Source: Rhynchopus sp. YZ270_cl-10 (Eukaryota > Euglenozoa > Diplonemea > Diplonemida > Diplonemidae). From it: 64,000 nucleotides of DNA. The position numbers and the translations under genes were made by a program. Below are positions 19,238-31,059 of the stretch, in pieces. The notes beneath the pieces were generated by a model, which saw only the letters and a program-made list of their open reading frames with translations, had not been told where the DNA came from and ran no database searches. Location of the stretch: contig OZ037845.1 of NCBI GenBank assembly GCA_964035575.1, positions 1,178,001-1,242,000 of the forward strand, read 5' to 3'. Numbering within the stretch: position 1 is the stretch's first letter; every line of letters starts with the position of its first letter.

Positions 19238-20304
19238 GTGTGGCTGTGACTGTGACTGTGACTGTGACAGTGCTCAGCTTACAAATGTTTTCTTGGCTGC
19301 ACTTTTTCTTTGCAGGTGGGATCATATGCTAGTTTTTCAAGTTTTCACTTTTCTCTTTTCTCTACTTTAAAATATTCGCATCGTGTCGTTTTTACAACGT
19401 GTTCTCGTTTTTTTCGGGCTTTTATATTAGCAGTTGCTTTTTTGTGGATGTGACAAAGCGAGGCTGCCAGCACACATGAGATCCTTCTTCTCCTGTCTTG
19501 CGTCTTCCTCATTCGCAGTAACAACTTTGCAGCTGCTTTTTTTTCACCTGACGATTTCCCTCTTTTTGAGGGCCACGTTGTTGTTTTGAAACGCACATTT
19601 TTCGGTTATGTCATTTTTTCTATTTTCCATGTTCGCATTGTTGTGTCCCCTTTTTGTGTCCTTCTTTTGTCATGTTTGTCCAGGACCCTTTCCCTGCAGA
19701 CACCACCTCGTCTGCAGTGCTTCCATCCTTAAAACTATCATCCCCTGCGCGCAACTTCACTACCACACCTGCAAGGTGTGGACTGGAACGTTGACTTGAT
19801 CGTGCGGGGGACAGAGACAGAGAGGGGAAGCTGTGCCTGTACGGTGCGGAATGTGTGTTTTGGGCGCAGTGTCACACTGCTGTTTTTTCAATTTTAATTT
19901 TAATTTTTTTATTGTTTTTCTTTTCCTTTTCCCTTTCCTCCCCCGCCCCCCACGTGCAAACACACATGCACCGACGATGCGCACCAAGTTTGCCGTTGCT
20001 CTGTGTGTGTGTGATGTTCTGCACGACCTTCTCTCTGTCTTGAGGGGTTCTTTTTTTTGTGTGTACTCTCTCCTTTTCCCTTGTTTGCACCTTTGCAAAA
20101 AGAGGGAAAGGCGGGCCTGAAATAAAAGTAAAACCTCACAACAGGTTTTCGTCAGGACCACATCCTCAGCAGAAGAAAACAAAGTAAAACCAAAATAAAT
20201 ACCCTGTGTTGCCCATCCTTTTGCTACTTTGTCACCACCTCACCACCCTTCCCTTTTCAAACGACACCAACCCCTTCCCTTTTTTCTCTTCTGAACATTG
20301 ACAC
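19238..20304 (+). other. Intergenic
   Basis: A short (TGTGAC)4 repeat starts right after the stop codon (19243-19268), then T-rich sequence. No gene was recognised. The stretch from 20255 resembles the 3' flank that precedes family E snoRNAs elsewhere. Confidence 0.5.
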
Positions 20305-20397
20305 GAAAGCATGATGAAAACATTTTAATTGTCAGTGCTGGCACCAATGTGAGTCTCGACCATGAGCACATACTTTAACCGCTTTGTCTGAAACACT
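20305..20397 (+). ncRNA. Box C/D snoRNA, family E, copy 2
   Basis: Box C is at 20311-20317 and box D at 20388-20391, with the SSU 530-loop antisense word. It lies 112 bp upstream of the beta-tubulin start codon on the same strand. Confidence 0.7.
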
Positions 20398-20484
20398 TCC
20401 GTATTGCGCTCTCACCCCTTCACATTTCATATTTCACATGCGCAACACACCACACTCACTCATGCCACCCCACACAGAGTTTAA

Positions 20485-21849
<1,365 letters not shown>

Positions 21850-22289
21850 ATGCGCCCAGCACTCCCGTGTGTGTGACTGTGACTGAGACCAAGACCTGAA
21901 CCAAGACGCCACACACACACACACACGTCTTTTGCTTTGATTTGTTGTTGTTTTTTTCTCTTTTCACTCTTTTGTTGTGTTTGTAATTATCTATTCTGGT
22001 CAAGTTCGTTTGATTAAAAAGAAAAGCAATTTTCGCAACTCCTATTCGATCCACGCTGAGGTGAGGAGCGAGCCTCGGTACTCCATCCTGTTCCCCCTTC
22101 CCAACCCTGTTGTTTTTTGTACACGGGTCTTCACTTCTTTGTGGAGGTACGGAAGCTTTCGTAGCTTCCCCTCAAAACGTGTGCAGTATTTTTCTTAAAA
22201 AAGTAAGAATATGACCCCCACCCCTTTTTGTCGACAGTCTTGAGAAAATTTTTTCTGAACAGTGCATAAAGCACTATCACAGCCGACAC
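21850..22289 (+). other. Beta-tubulin 3' region and spacer
   Basis: It has a (CA)n tract at 21911-21926 and T-rich sequence, with no gene. The last ~60 bases lead into the G-type snoRNA cassette. Confidence 0.5.
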
Positions 22290-22396
22290 GTTCATGATGA
22301 CCTTAAATGACTCCTGAAGGCACGCCCCAGCAAGGCGTGTCCTGTGTTGACATAGATTATGAGTCTCAAAGTGCAGGATCAGCCATCTGACTACGA
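22290..22396 (+). ncRNA. Box C/D snoRNA, family G, copy 1 (SSU 5' end)
   Basis: Box C is ATGATGA (22294-22300), a D' CTGA is at 22314-22317 and box D CTGA is at 22387-22390. The guide GCAGGATCAGCCA (22373-22385), one base from box D, pairs over 13 nt with the conserved SSU 5' sequence UGGUUGAUCCUGC with one G-U pair. Between D' and C' there is an 8-bp hairpin GGCACGCC/GGCGTGTC. Confidence 0.8.
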
Positions 22397-22424
22397 CTGC
22401 TTGCTGTGTCTTGCTGTGAAGTTG

Positions 22425-22530
22425 AACCGCCGCCCGCACAGGGAAGGTGCTGTAATGTGCACTCTATCCCTAGTCTAGGTGGGCGCAGATGCTCCTCTCT
22501 CCACCACATGCTGTTGTGCAGAGCACAGCA
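22425..22530 (+). ncRNA. H/ACA-like snoRNA candidate, copy 1
   Basis: The first hairpin is closed by CGCCCGC (22431-22437) and GTGGGCG (22479-22485) with inner stems AGGG/CCCT and GTGC/GCAC. The second hairpin has GTGC-AGA-GCAC, and an ACA triplet lies 3 nt from the proposed end. The hinge box is not perfect (AGATGC). The copy at 42287 is nearly identical. Confidence 0.4.
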
Positions 22531-22548
22531 CAGCACACTCCTTTCTCC

Positions 22549-22635
22549 ACCCGATGATGATAAACTTGGCATTTGGATTGAAGCCTCGGCTGTTGAAACC
22601 AAAACCTTTCTACCTTAACATATCTTGCTGAGCAC
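22549..22635 (+). ncRNA. Box C/D snoRNA, family H, copy 2
   Basis: Box C is at 22554-22560 and box D at 22628-22631. It has the same two LSU antisense words as copy 1. Confidence 0.7.
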
Positions 22636-22650
22636 ACTTCCGTCTCCACA

Positions 22651-22763
22651 CAGCAACATGATGCACAAACACAACCATTCGGCCAGAGGTGGCCAACAAA
22701 GTCACGGCACCCTCAGTGGGGCTCGAAAAATTATGTCAAACTCAACAGGTCTGATTGTTGCTG
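22651..22763 (+). ncRNA. Box C/D snoRNA, family B1, copy 3
   Basis: The stem CAGCAAC/GTTGCTG and the LSU guide are intact. It is one base shorter than copy 1. Confidence 0.85.
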
Positions 22764-22809
22764 CTCTCCTCTTTTGAACACAACCACTTCGCATGACACC
22801 ACACACAGC

Positions 22810-22909
22810 GAGCATGATGACAAAACTTCTTGGCAGCACCGCAAGCTGCTCCCAATACACCTCTCAGGAGGATATGAGGGTTGGTCTTTCTTTCGCCCCT
22901 AGCTGACTC
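22810..22909 (+). ncRNA. Box C/D snoRNA, family B2, copy 4
   Basis: Box C is at 22814-22820 and box D at 22903-22906. The guide is intact. Confidence 0.85.
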
Positions 22910-22967
22910 CACAACCTGTGCACATTCACACATCACATCACATCACACCACGATGCAACACACAACT

Positions 22968-23078
22968 GCAGCTTCGGAAGTGATGAAAACCACTGATATG
23001 CCGCCCCAGTCGGAGCTCCACGAGCGATGCCCGAATAGGCTTTACAATACCTTAGGACACCTCTGATCTCTCTTCTGC
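22968..23078 (+). ncRNA. Box C/D snoRNA, family D, copy 3
   Basis: Box C is at 22980-22986 and box D at 23063-23066. It lies about 120 bp upstream of GST copy 2. Confidence 0.85.
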
Positions 23079-23200
23079 CTCGAAACACATCAGGTCTCCT
23101 GTTTCTTGGGTTGAGAGGCAACACCACTCCTCTCCTCTCCCAGACAACCCTCCACACAGATTCTCAACAACACACCACAACACCACCCTCACCACACAAA

Positions 23201-23845
23201 ATGGCACCCACCCTGAAGCTTCAGTACTTCGGCGTCCCTGCGAAGCCTGAGGCGACCCGTCTTGCCGCACACATCGGTGGCCTTGCGCTTGAGGATGAGC
23301 ACATTGACTTCCCTGCCTGGGGTGGGGGTCTGAAGGCGAAGGTGGCCCCGCAGCAGCTGCCGCTTCTGCACGTGGACGGGGAGGTGGTGGGACAGCACAG
23401 CGCAATCCTGCGTTACGTTGCGAAACTCGCGAACCTGTACCCCAAGGATGCACGTGCGGCGCTGAGTGTGGACGAGACGATTGACTACGCAGATGAGATC
23501 TTCGTGATTCTGACCAAGTTGTTTTTCATCCAGGACGAGGACGAGAAGAGGGTGGCCCGCTGCACTGCCATTGCTGAGGGTGGGGACATCCACAAGTGGC
23601 TTGTCTTCCTGGACTCGCGTCTTGCGGGGAAGAAGTACGCTGTGGGTGACTCCCTGACAGTGGCAGACTTGGTCATCTTCACGCAGGTGCACTTCCTTGT
23701 GTCTGGGTTCCTTGACGGTGTCCCGTTGGACTCACTGGTGTCGTTCAAGAACCTTGCTGCACACAAGGCTGTGGTTGCAAACCACCCGAAGGTGAAGGAG
23801 TACTACGCGTCTGCGGAGGGCCTTCGCACTGTCTTCAAGGCATGA
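23201..23845 (+). CDS. Glutathione S-transferase, copy 2 of 3 near-identical
   Basis: The 214-residue protein is identical in translation to the gene at 13649 (Tyr9, cis-Pro54, QHSAILRY). The 5' leader from the upstream snoRNA D to the ATG also matches copy 1 almost base for base; the 3' flank differs by small indels such as an extra TGACTTCCTTTCACTT segment. It is one of three duplicates that were either made recently or are kept alike by gene conversion. Confidence 0.95.
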   Translation: MAPTLKLQYFGVPAKPEATRLAAHIGGLALEDEHIDFPAWGGGLKAKVAPQQLPLLHVDGEVVGQHSAILRYVAKLANLYPKDARAALSVDETIDYADEIFVILTKLFFIQDEDEKRVARCTAIAEGGDIHKWLVFLDSRLAGKKYAVGDSLTVADLVIFTQVHFLVSGFLDGVPLDSLVSFKNLAAHKAVVANHPKVKEYYASAEGLRTVFKA

Positions 23846-24349
23846 GCTGCTTTGGGCTGACATTGACTTCCTTTCACTTTGATACATTCGTCTTACATGT
23901 TTTCTTTACTTCGATTTTCTTGTTTTTTTTGACTTGATTGGGTTGGGAGGAATTCATGTGCAATCTTTTGCAGTTCGCTCTGCGCAACGGGTGTTCTTTA
24001 ACCCATTGCATTTGTGTTCTGTTCCCATCCCGTCTGTTTTGTTGAACGGCTCATGTTGCAATTGTGTGTGATCTGTGTGTTGCACACGAACGTAATTATT
24101 GTTGCAAACATGAGTTTTGTTCTTCACATTTTGTTGCTCTCCTCTTCCGTTCCACGTCCACAAGACGTCTGCACGGTCACAACTTTCTTTGCTTTCTTTG
24201 TGTGTCCATACACACAACTAACTTCGACAGCTTACTTCTTTTTCGATTTCAACTTTTTTTTTTGGTTTGGTTTCTTTCACTGATCCAGATGACACCAACA
24301 AATAAACGACACGAACCCCTTCCCTTTTTTCTCTTCTGAACATTGACAC
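23846..24349 (+). other. 3' region of GST copy 2
   Basis: It is shared with 14294-14773 and 43714-44213, including the ACGTC-CACAA-GACGT hairpin (24151-24167). No gene. Confidence 0.5.
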
Positions 24350-24442
24350 GAAAACATGATGAAAACCTTTTAATTGTCAGTGCTGGCACCAATGTGAGTC
24401 TCGACCATGAGCACGTACTTTAACCGCTTTGTCTGAAATACT
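24350..24442 (+). ncRNA. Box C/D snoRNA, family E, copy 3
   Basis: Box C is at 24356-24362 and box D at 24433-24436. The SSU antisense word is intact. It lies 98 bp upstream of the next start codon. Confidence 0.7.
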
Positions 24443-24539
24443 TTCCTCCGCGTACTGCATTCTTGCGGGTGTGGGCGACCCCAACACTCCACTACAAATA
24501 CGACATCAGCTTTTGCTTTCAAAAACAAAGAATAGAACA

Positions 24540-25472
24540 ATGAAAGTGTGCTTCCTTGGAGTGGGCAAGATGGGTGCAGGGATGTGTCTGCGCCTTGCGG
24601 ATCAGGGCCACGAGGTGGCTGCATGGAACAGAACGAAGGCACGCGCGGACGCGATGCGTGAGGAGAGCGAGGCCAAGGAGAGGATTGTGGTGCACGAGGC
24701 GCTTGGGGACGTGCTGAAGGAGGGTGCTGCGGACGCAGCGAGTGCGCCGCCGATTGTGGCGATCCTTGGGACGATGCGGGACGTGGAGGAGCTGATTGAG
24801 AAGGCGGAGGCGGAGGTGCCTGGTGTGTGGAAGGGACGCACGTTTGTGAACCTTGTGTCGGGGAACCCTGACGAGGGGCGCACGATCGGGACGATGCTGG
24901 CTGCGAAGGGTGTGGGGCACTACGTGGACGCGGCCTACAGCGGTGGGCCTTCGAAGACGCGTGCGGGGACAGGGACGCTGTTCCTGTCGTCGGCAGACAA
25001 GGCGACAACAGACGTGCTGACGGAGGGCTTCCTGAAGGACCTGGGTGTGCCGATGTGGTCTGGGGATGTTGGGGCGAGCCGTGCGCTGGACTACGCAGTG
25101 GTGGACGTGGCGCTGGCTGTGTTCACGTCGTGGTCCGCCAACCTGAGCATGCTGGAGAAGGAGGGTGTGCCGCACGACCTTGTGATGGAGTCTATGCGTC
25201 AGCGCTTTGACGCTGTGCCCGGTGCCATGGGCCTCTACGCAGAACGCATGCGCGACCGCTCTGACGAGGCATACGCACACAAGCCTATCGCCACCGTTAA
25301 CTCCTGGCTCAACTTCACTGCAGGCCGCCTCCCCTACTTCAAGGCAAACGACTTCTCCACAGTCGTCCCCGACTTCGTTGCTGCCAACCTCACAAAATTA
25401 TCCGAAGCCGGCCACGGTGGCGACGACATGACACGTCTCCAGGAAATCACCCGCTACACCAAGCCGGAGTAG
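24540..25472 (+). CDS. NAD(P)-dependent 6-phosphogluconate-dehydrogenase-like / beta-hydroxyacid dehydrogenase family reductase
   Basis: It has 310 residues. The N-terminus MKVCFLGVGKMGAGM is a Rossmann GxGxMG loop, and Arg31 after the second strand (AAWNRTK) suggests NADPH rather than NADH. The substrate-side motif appears as VDAAYSGGPSKTRAGTGTLF (about residues 136-155), matching the DAPVSGG..A..G.L block of the beta-hydroxyacid dehydrogenase and imine reductase families. The C-terminal part is all-helical. The catalytic Lys expected in the GxxGxxxKxxxN motif of true 3-hydroxyisobutyrate dehydrogenases is not evident: the sequence there is GDVGASRALDYAVVD, as in imine-reductase-like members. 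It is a cytosolic oxidoreductase of unknown substrate. The upstream flank carries a family E snoRNA. Confidence 0.8.
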   Translation: MKVCFLGVGKMGAGMCLRLADQGHEVAAWNRTKARADAMREESEAKERIVVHEALGDVLKEGAADAASAPPIVAILGTMRDVEELIEKAEAEVPGVWKGRTFVNLVSGNPDEGRTIGTMLAAKGVGHYVDAAYSGGPSKTRAGTGTLFLSSADKATTDVLTEGFLKDLGVPMWSGDVGASRALDYAVVDVALAVFTSWSANLSMLEKEGVPHDLVMESMRQRFDAVPGAMGLYAERMRDRSDEAYAHKPIATVNSWLNFTAGRLPYFKANDFSTVVPDFVAANLTKLSEAGHGGDDMTRLQEITRYTKPE

Positions 25473-25814
25473 CTACACCAAACCGGAGGTCTACAGTCGA
25501 GTTTACCCACGACTTTACCTTCCCCCAAAACGTTTATTCCCCCCTCCCTATTCTATCCTCCACGTGCAAGTATTCCTCGTCGTACCAATCGAAAACAAAT
25601 CTTTTTCCCCCTCTCCATTCTCTCCATTTACCACACACTTACCACCTACACCTGCAGTCACCACCCCTCTCTCTTTAACACATTCTTGGGGTCTCTCTCT
25701 TGCTCCCTCTCCCTCTCCTTTCCGCCCCACTTCCTTTACCTTACCACGGGGGCGTCGTCTTCGAGAGAGAAACCTGCGGGCGGTGCAGCAGGTCCCAGCC
25801 ACGCTCCTCCTGGG
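25473..25814 (+). other. Spacer and pyrimidine-rich leader of the PP2C gene
   Basis: It is strongly C/T-rich, with no ATG in the downstream frame. It probably holds the promoter and 5' leader. No other gene seen. Confidence 0.5.
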
Positions 25815-27236
25815 ATGGCCGACTACACACGCAGGGGCCCGGCACGCACTGTGGGTGTGGGTATGGTGGGGGTCCCTCCAGGTCCGGGGGGGAAGGGTGG
25901 GACGAAGGGGTCTCCCGTGAAACAACCGGGCATGGCGTCGCCGAGAACACCTGGCCAGGGTATGTCTGCACCAGCGGGCATGCACACCGGAGCGTTGCAT
26001 CACAACCAACACCACAACATCTTCGGCTCTCCCTCCACTGGGGTACGTCGTCAATCCCCCGCAGCCTCCCCGGGTAATGCCTACACAACCCACCCAGGAC
26101 CAGGAACTCCTGGACGTCAGCAGCCAGCTCCGTTCATTCCAGCGGTGCGTGAAAACGTACCACCACCAAACCGCAATGTACGCCCTGCTGCGCCTGAACA
26201 AAGAGGGGTAAGGGTGTTGGAGCATCGATCGGAGGGGCCACCACCTCAGTCTGTTTTAGGTCATACCAACGGAGGTCATGCGGAGCAGGGAAGACGGCCG
26301 ACCATGGAGGATGCACACGAGGCGCATCCTAACATTGCAGATGGGGTGAGCTTCTACTTTGTGTGTGACGGTCATAGTGGCAGAGGTATTGCTGATTTGT
26401 CTGCAAAGCTGTTGCCGCAGGCGATTCGGGAGAGTGACCCAAAGAGATTGCATTCGGCGCCAGCGTCGTTGTTGACAGACATCTTTGTTAAATGCGACAG
26501 AGATATGTTCAAGATGACGGCTCGCAACAGAGGGCGTGAGGGTGGCGCAACGTGCGTTGCTGCGTGCAGTATCGGCAACGACCTTTACCTTGCAAACCTA
26601 GGAGACAGTCGTGCAGTCCTCAGCGAAGCGGGGAAGGCAATCCAGCTGACAAAAGACCACAAACCGACGGACCCTCAAGAGGCGCAACGGGTACGCGATA
26701 TGGGCGGCTGTATCGCCTTTGGGCGGGTAGGTGGTTGTCTCGCAATCACCCGCGCATTTGGAGACTACGAGCTCAAAGGGGGCGACCGCGTTCTCCAAGA
26801 AGGCGCACCCATCCCTGTCTCAAACGTCCCCGAGATCTCCCACATCCAACTCTCCGCTACAGCAGAATTCTTGATTCTTGGGTGCGACGGAATATGGGAC
26901 GTCCTCTCCTCTCAAGAGGCCGTGACAAAGTGTCGTGAATTCATTGCAAAGGGTCCACAAAAGATGGCGCAAGAATTGGTCAAGTACTCCTTGGATAGAG
27001 GGACCACTGACAATGTGTCTGCCCTCATTGTTGTATTCTCGGAACGACGGGACGATGCTCAACAAGCAAATGGTACACGTAACGGCGCCCAGCCCTATGC
27101 AAACAACGGTTACCAACAGCCAGGCCACGCAGCCACAGCAAGGGCGCAACGCACCTATGGAGGACCAGGCCCCGCCCCGGTATCCCCAGGTAACGGACCC
27201 TTCCACGCCGCAACAGCTAGAAAGAGACCGCACTAA
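25815..27236 (+). CDS. PP2C-type (PPM) Ser/Thr protein phosphatase
   Basis: It has 473 residues from the ATG at 25815, the first in this frame. Residues 1-155 are Pro/Gly/Gln-rich and probably disordered. The PPM domain spans about 150-410 with all key motifs: RPTMEDAHEAH (metal ligands Glu165-Asp166), VCDGHSGR (Asp185, Gly186), GGATCVAACSI, LANLGDSRAVL, DHKPTDPQE, ITRAFGD, LGCDGIWDVLSSQEAV (Asp358) and RGTTDNVSALIVVF (Asp399). It is therefore expected to be an active Mn/Mg-dependent phosphatase. The Gln/Asn/Gly-rich C-tail ends in RKRPH, a possible short basic signal. No intron is seen. It is the last gene before AT-rich island 2. Confidence 0.95.
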   Translation: MADYTRRGPARTVGVGMVGVPPGPGGKGGTKGSPVKQPGMASPRTPGQGMSAPAGMHTGALHHNQHHNIFGSPSTGVRRQSPAASPGNAYTTHPGPGTPGRQQPAPFIPAVRENVPPPNRNVRPAAPEQRGVRVLEHRSEGPPPQSVLGHTNGGHAEQGRRPTMEDAHEAHPNIADGVSFYFVCDGHSGRGIADLSAKLLPQAIRESDPKRLHSAPASLLTDIFVKCDRDMFKMTARNRGREGGATCVAACSIGNDLYLANLGDSRAVLSEAGKAIQLTKDHKPTDPQEAQRVRDMGGCIAFGRVGGCLAITRAFGDYELKGGDRVLQEGAPIPVSNVPEISHIQLSATAEFLILGCDGIWDVLSSQEAVTKCREFIAKGPQKMAQELVKYSLDRGTTDNVSALIVVFSERRDDAQQANGTRNGAQPYANNGYQQPGHAATARAQRTYGGPGPAPVSPGNGPFHAATARKRPH

Positions 27237-27452
27237 GAAGGTCAAAAAAGGCGCAATGTTCTGTCAAAAAAGGGTAGAGGGGGGGGAAAACTACACTATT
27301 TTCCAAAAAAAAAGTCCTTGCGTGAAGGCTGGCTGTCTGGCTAAACAGGAGGGAAAAAAAAGTACGGCTTCGGCCAACATTGAATACAAACCCTATTAGC
27401 CCAAAGTGGGTTATTAGGCGATTGTCGACAAAAAAAAGAAGGGAAAATGACT

Positions 27453-29093
27453 ATAACACCCACGTTACTAATACCCATTTACGATAATACCCACTGGGTA
27501 TTATCGTAAACTTTTTGGGTATTATCGTAAAGTTTTTGGGTATTATCGTAAACTATTTGGGTATTAGTTTTGGGTATTATCGTAAACTTTTTGGGTATTA
27601 CCCAGGTACCCAGGTACGATGTGATTTAGCTGGCTACTCGCGCAAGGTATCAGAGGCGCTCGCACGCTGGTGAATGTGCAGACAAGGTATGGTTTCATCG
27701 ACCCCAGAGAAAATACAATTTTCACTAAATATATGGGGGGGGGTTTTTTTTTTACACAACTTTTTGCATCCCTGTCTTACATCCTCAAATTCAGGGTAAC
27801 CTTCCGGAAAGTCTGTCCTCTGCTCGCGGAGGACTAGACACAAGAAAATATTGCGTTCCCCCAGAAAACCAGTGCACATTTCACACTCCTTGTGGGTGGT
27901 CTTGTTGCCTTTTCGTCATAGTAATTTTGGCCCAGGCATGTTCTTGAAGCATGACAATTTAGTGTGTATGGGGCAGGGTGTTGTTTTGTTCTGAATTCTC
28001 TTTGTTATAACATCTAAGTCAATCGCGGGTGGTGGTTTGTGTAGCGTGAGGCACTCTTTTTAGCAAACTTCCTGCGGCTGCTAAAGTGTTATTTCTTCGG
28101 ATTTAACAACGTACAGCGTAACATAGTGGTTTCGCCTGGTCGACACAACCTTTGATAGATATGGGATAACCAACCCCCTTCGACCCCTTGTGGGTTCACT
28201 GAACAAGCCCTAGTGGTAGTTAAACGCGATTGACATTTACATTCCTAGAGATGAAAGAACAAGACAACACTTCTGTACCCGCGCATCAAAATTGTGGAAA
28301 ACTTTGCACCCCAAACACCCTCAACAACGCCCGCCAAAAGGCGCCCCTTGTTGCTGGGAGTTGGTTCTCATTGATACCTGCACAGCGGGCATTCCTCTGA
28401 GTCCAACGCATGTTTGGCCTGTCTGCGGCGTTGTACTTCAGGTGCACGAAGACAGGGTCTGGTGGTAAATTTTGCGTAGTACTGCGACGAGTGCTGCGTG
28501 GGTCTGGGAATATGGGTACCTGGGTACAGGATATTTGTTGTCAAAGACATCTTCCACCATGCATTGAGGAGGGTAAGACAGTGGTCGCAGTTTGTACTTG
28601 ATAGCATTACAACATTTAACTTCTCCACGGGGGTCTTGGGCCGTTCACTCGGTTATACCTTGACTACCGGAAGATATTCTTGAGGCCTTTTTGGTCTCTA
28701 GAATATCCGGTCTTCCCGAACGGAGGCACACTTTGTGTGTTACTACGACCTGGCAACTTCCAGCAGTAGGTTAAGTAATCTTTCTTGTAAATTGTTGGAA
28801 CATTATCTCCTCAGTGCATGAATGCCCCACGTGATTGGACACTTTTGTGTTTGTCATGTGGAGCTGTGGTTGCTCTTTCACGACTTTTTTCCTTGTACAC
28901 CAGTGTACCTGGGTACCTGGGTACCTGGGTACTACCCAACCTGGGTAATACCCAAAAAGTTTACGATAATACCCAAAAAGTTTACGATAATACCCAAAAC
29001 TAATACCCAAAAAGTTTACGATAATACCCAAAAAGTTTACGATAATACCCAGTGGGTATTATCGTAAATGGGTATTAGTAACGTGGGTGTTAT
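27453..29093. mobile_element. Long-TIR DNA transposon, non-autonomous, with repeated sub-terminal units
   Basis: The first ~160 bp (from ATAACACCCACG at 27453) are repeated in inverse orientation at the right end (to 29093). The outer 100 bp are almost identical. Both ends contain a tandem 21-bp unit based on GGGTATTATCGTAAAC+TTTTT and a perfect palindrome around ACT. GGTACCCAGGTACCC-type repeats lie at the inner edge. The flanks fit a TA duplication around ACACCC..GGGTGT. The 1.3-kb interior has only short frames; two on the minus strand (28368-28628, with a terminal CPLC, and 27634-27879) could be decayed transposase but were not recognised. An imperfect snap-back pair lies at 28665-28713. 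Confidence 0.75.
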
Positions 29094-29817
29094 GATAATT
29101 ACCCCAAAAAAGAAAGGTTCTAAGAAATGGGTGTGGGGATGGTGGGGCAAAAAAAAAGACATCTTAGTTTTTTTCTGGGTAGTTTTTTTAAGATGTGAAG
29201 GGTATATTGGCCTTAAGGCTGTCTTTGAACATTAGCCCTGTCCCTCTATTTTTTGGTTGATGTAATGTGGGTGCTCAAAACACCTTTATTTCCCCCATTA
29301 TGGGGTGCTTATCGACTACACCGTTCCCCATTCACGGTAGGTTGACCATGTCCCTCTTGTCAAGTCATTTCGACCAGCCTCTGTAGTGGAAAACCCTTCA
29401 GGGAAATCTAACCGTGATATATATTTTTTTCACCTGGTCGGATTGTTGCTTGAGGGACCGGTAACGTTTATGTTCTTTTTTCTCCCCCTTTTTTTGCGAT
29501 CATTCTCCCTTGTTGAGTGCGCTTTTTCTAGATTTTGTGGATATTTTCGTTCTCCCTTTCAAAACAAAAAAAAGTAAAAAGTTACTCTGACCCGACATTG
29601 AGTACAGATCTTTATACCAGTAGGTGTAAAGTGAATGTCGAGTACAGCATAAAATAAAATGGGTACCATTCCACGCCCAACCCCCCCTTCTCCCTTTTAA
29701 AAATGCCACACAGCTTACGAAATAAAATTAGCAAATATATGGTTTCCCTCCCCACTTTTCCTTTTTTTTTTAGTGTCTGTGTTTCGGAGTTTTGGCAAGT
29801 TTTTTCCCCCGGTGTTT

Positions 29818-29876
29818 GCGTCCGCTGATGAACGGTGAGGCGTGTGCACTTTTCATCTTCACTTTTTTTTTTTTTT
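29818..29876 (+). repeat. GAGGCGTTTGCAC hairpin family
   Basis: GCGTCCGCTGATGAACGGTG, then AGGCGTGTGCAC, TTTTCATCTTC and a long T run. GATGAA pairs with TTCATC and GTG with CAC. Confidence 0.45.
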
Positions 29877-30237
29877 GCACTATCCACTTGACGCTTTTAA
29901 GATGTGAGAGAAGTTTTTTTTTTTCCCTGCGAAAATAGTTCTCGCTGTGTGCTCCTTCCAAACCTTGGTTTCTTCTCGTACACGATCCCTTTAGTTCTTC
30001 TTTCTTTGCCCATTTTTTTCCCCGCTGCTAGGCAGATTGGAGAGAGTCTTAGGACCTGAGGGTGACCACCATTGTTCACAATTTCTTTACTTTTTAAAAG
30101 TGTATTGCACGGGAGACCTACCCCGTCTTTTCAAGTTTTCGTTTTTCTTTTTTAAATATACTCAGGCAGCGTTTGCTACTGGAGAGTGTTCCATACGGCC
30201 ATTGCCTAGGACAATGTGCACTGTCATTTTTTTTGCC

Positions 30238-30303
30238 TGCGTCCGCCCGATGAATGGTGAGGCGTTTTGCACTTTCAACTTCTCTTTTTTTTTTTTTTTT
30301 TTT
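30238..30303 (+). repeat. GAGGCGTTTGCAC hairpin family
   Basis: GCGTCCGCCCGATGAATGG, then TGAGGCGTTTTGCACTTTC, AACTTCTC and T18. It has the same layout as the copies at 8347, 29818, 53297 and 53501. Confidence 0.45.
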
Positions 30304-30553
30304 GTTTTTTCCCTTCTCTTGAAAGGTGCATGGGGAGCTACACTCATTGAGGTAGCTGAATGGGGGTGCAAAAAAAAAAGTGCGCAAAAGAAGTACAAAT
30401 CATCCCCCTTCAGCTCATACTCCCTCTTTTACCTGATCCTCAGATCGGGTGGCGTGTTTGCGCCTTAATTTCGTTACAATCTTTAGCCACCCCCTTTTAG
30501 CCGATTTTTCTTTGGGATAGGCAACACCACAAAGGCTTTTTTTTTTGAATATG

Positions 30554-30590
30554 ATAAGGTGACTAAGCACGAGAGGCTGGATCATCTTAT
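30554..30590 (+). repeat. GAGA-tetraloop hairpin family
   Basis: ATAAGGTGA pairs with TCATCTTAT (one G-U pair) around CTAAG and the CACGAGAGG loop. Confidence 0.6.
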
Positions 30591-31059
30591 AAACTTTTCT
30601 CTTTCTTTTCTTTCAGACGCAGAGCACCAACTCTCATGCTCCTATTATCCCGAAGGCTGGGCTTGCAGGGAGATGTAGGTGAGTACCTGCATAGCGCCTC
30701 TTTGCACCTCCCATTGCATTTCAAGGTGAGCAAATGCACACAACCACGAAGTTTAGGTTCCATCTTACCAACCTTTCTTTATCCATGTGCACAGAGAGGG
30801 TGTGCGTCTTTTCATCTGTTCTTTATTTTTTCCCCTAGAGGCTTTCATCTAAGTAGTCAATGATGTTTTTTGAGGAAAAAAAAGGGTGTAGGGAGGCCAA
30901 GAAAACAAAAGGATTCCATTCTGTGGGAGACTGTGCACGGCGTGTGGTTTATCTCCAGAACCCTTTTTTTGGCCTCAAAAGGGGTTTCCTCTGGCCAGGT
31001 AGGTGGGAGCGTATTGCAGTAATAAAATATATCAACACAGAGTATTTATTACAACACCT

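Noticed and set aside
30600-30700. Exon-like stretch after a pyrimidine tract and CAG
   Set aside because: Too short, no recognisable protein and no matching upstream donor.
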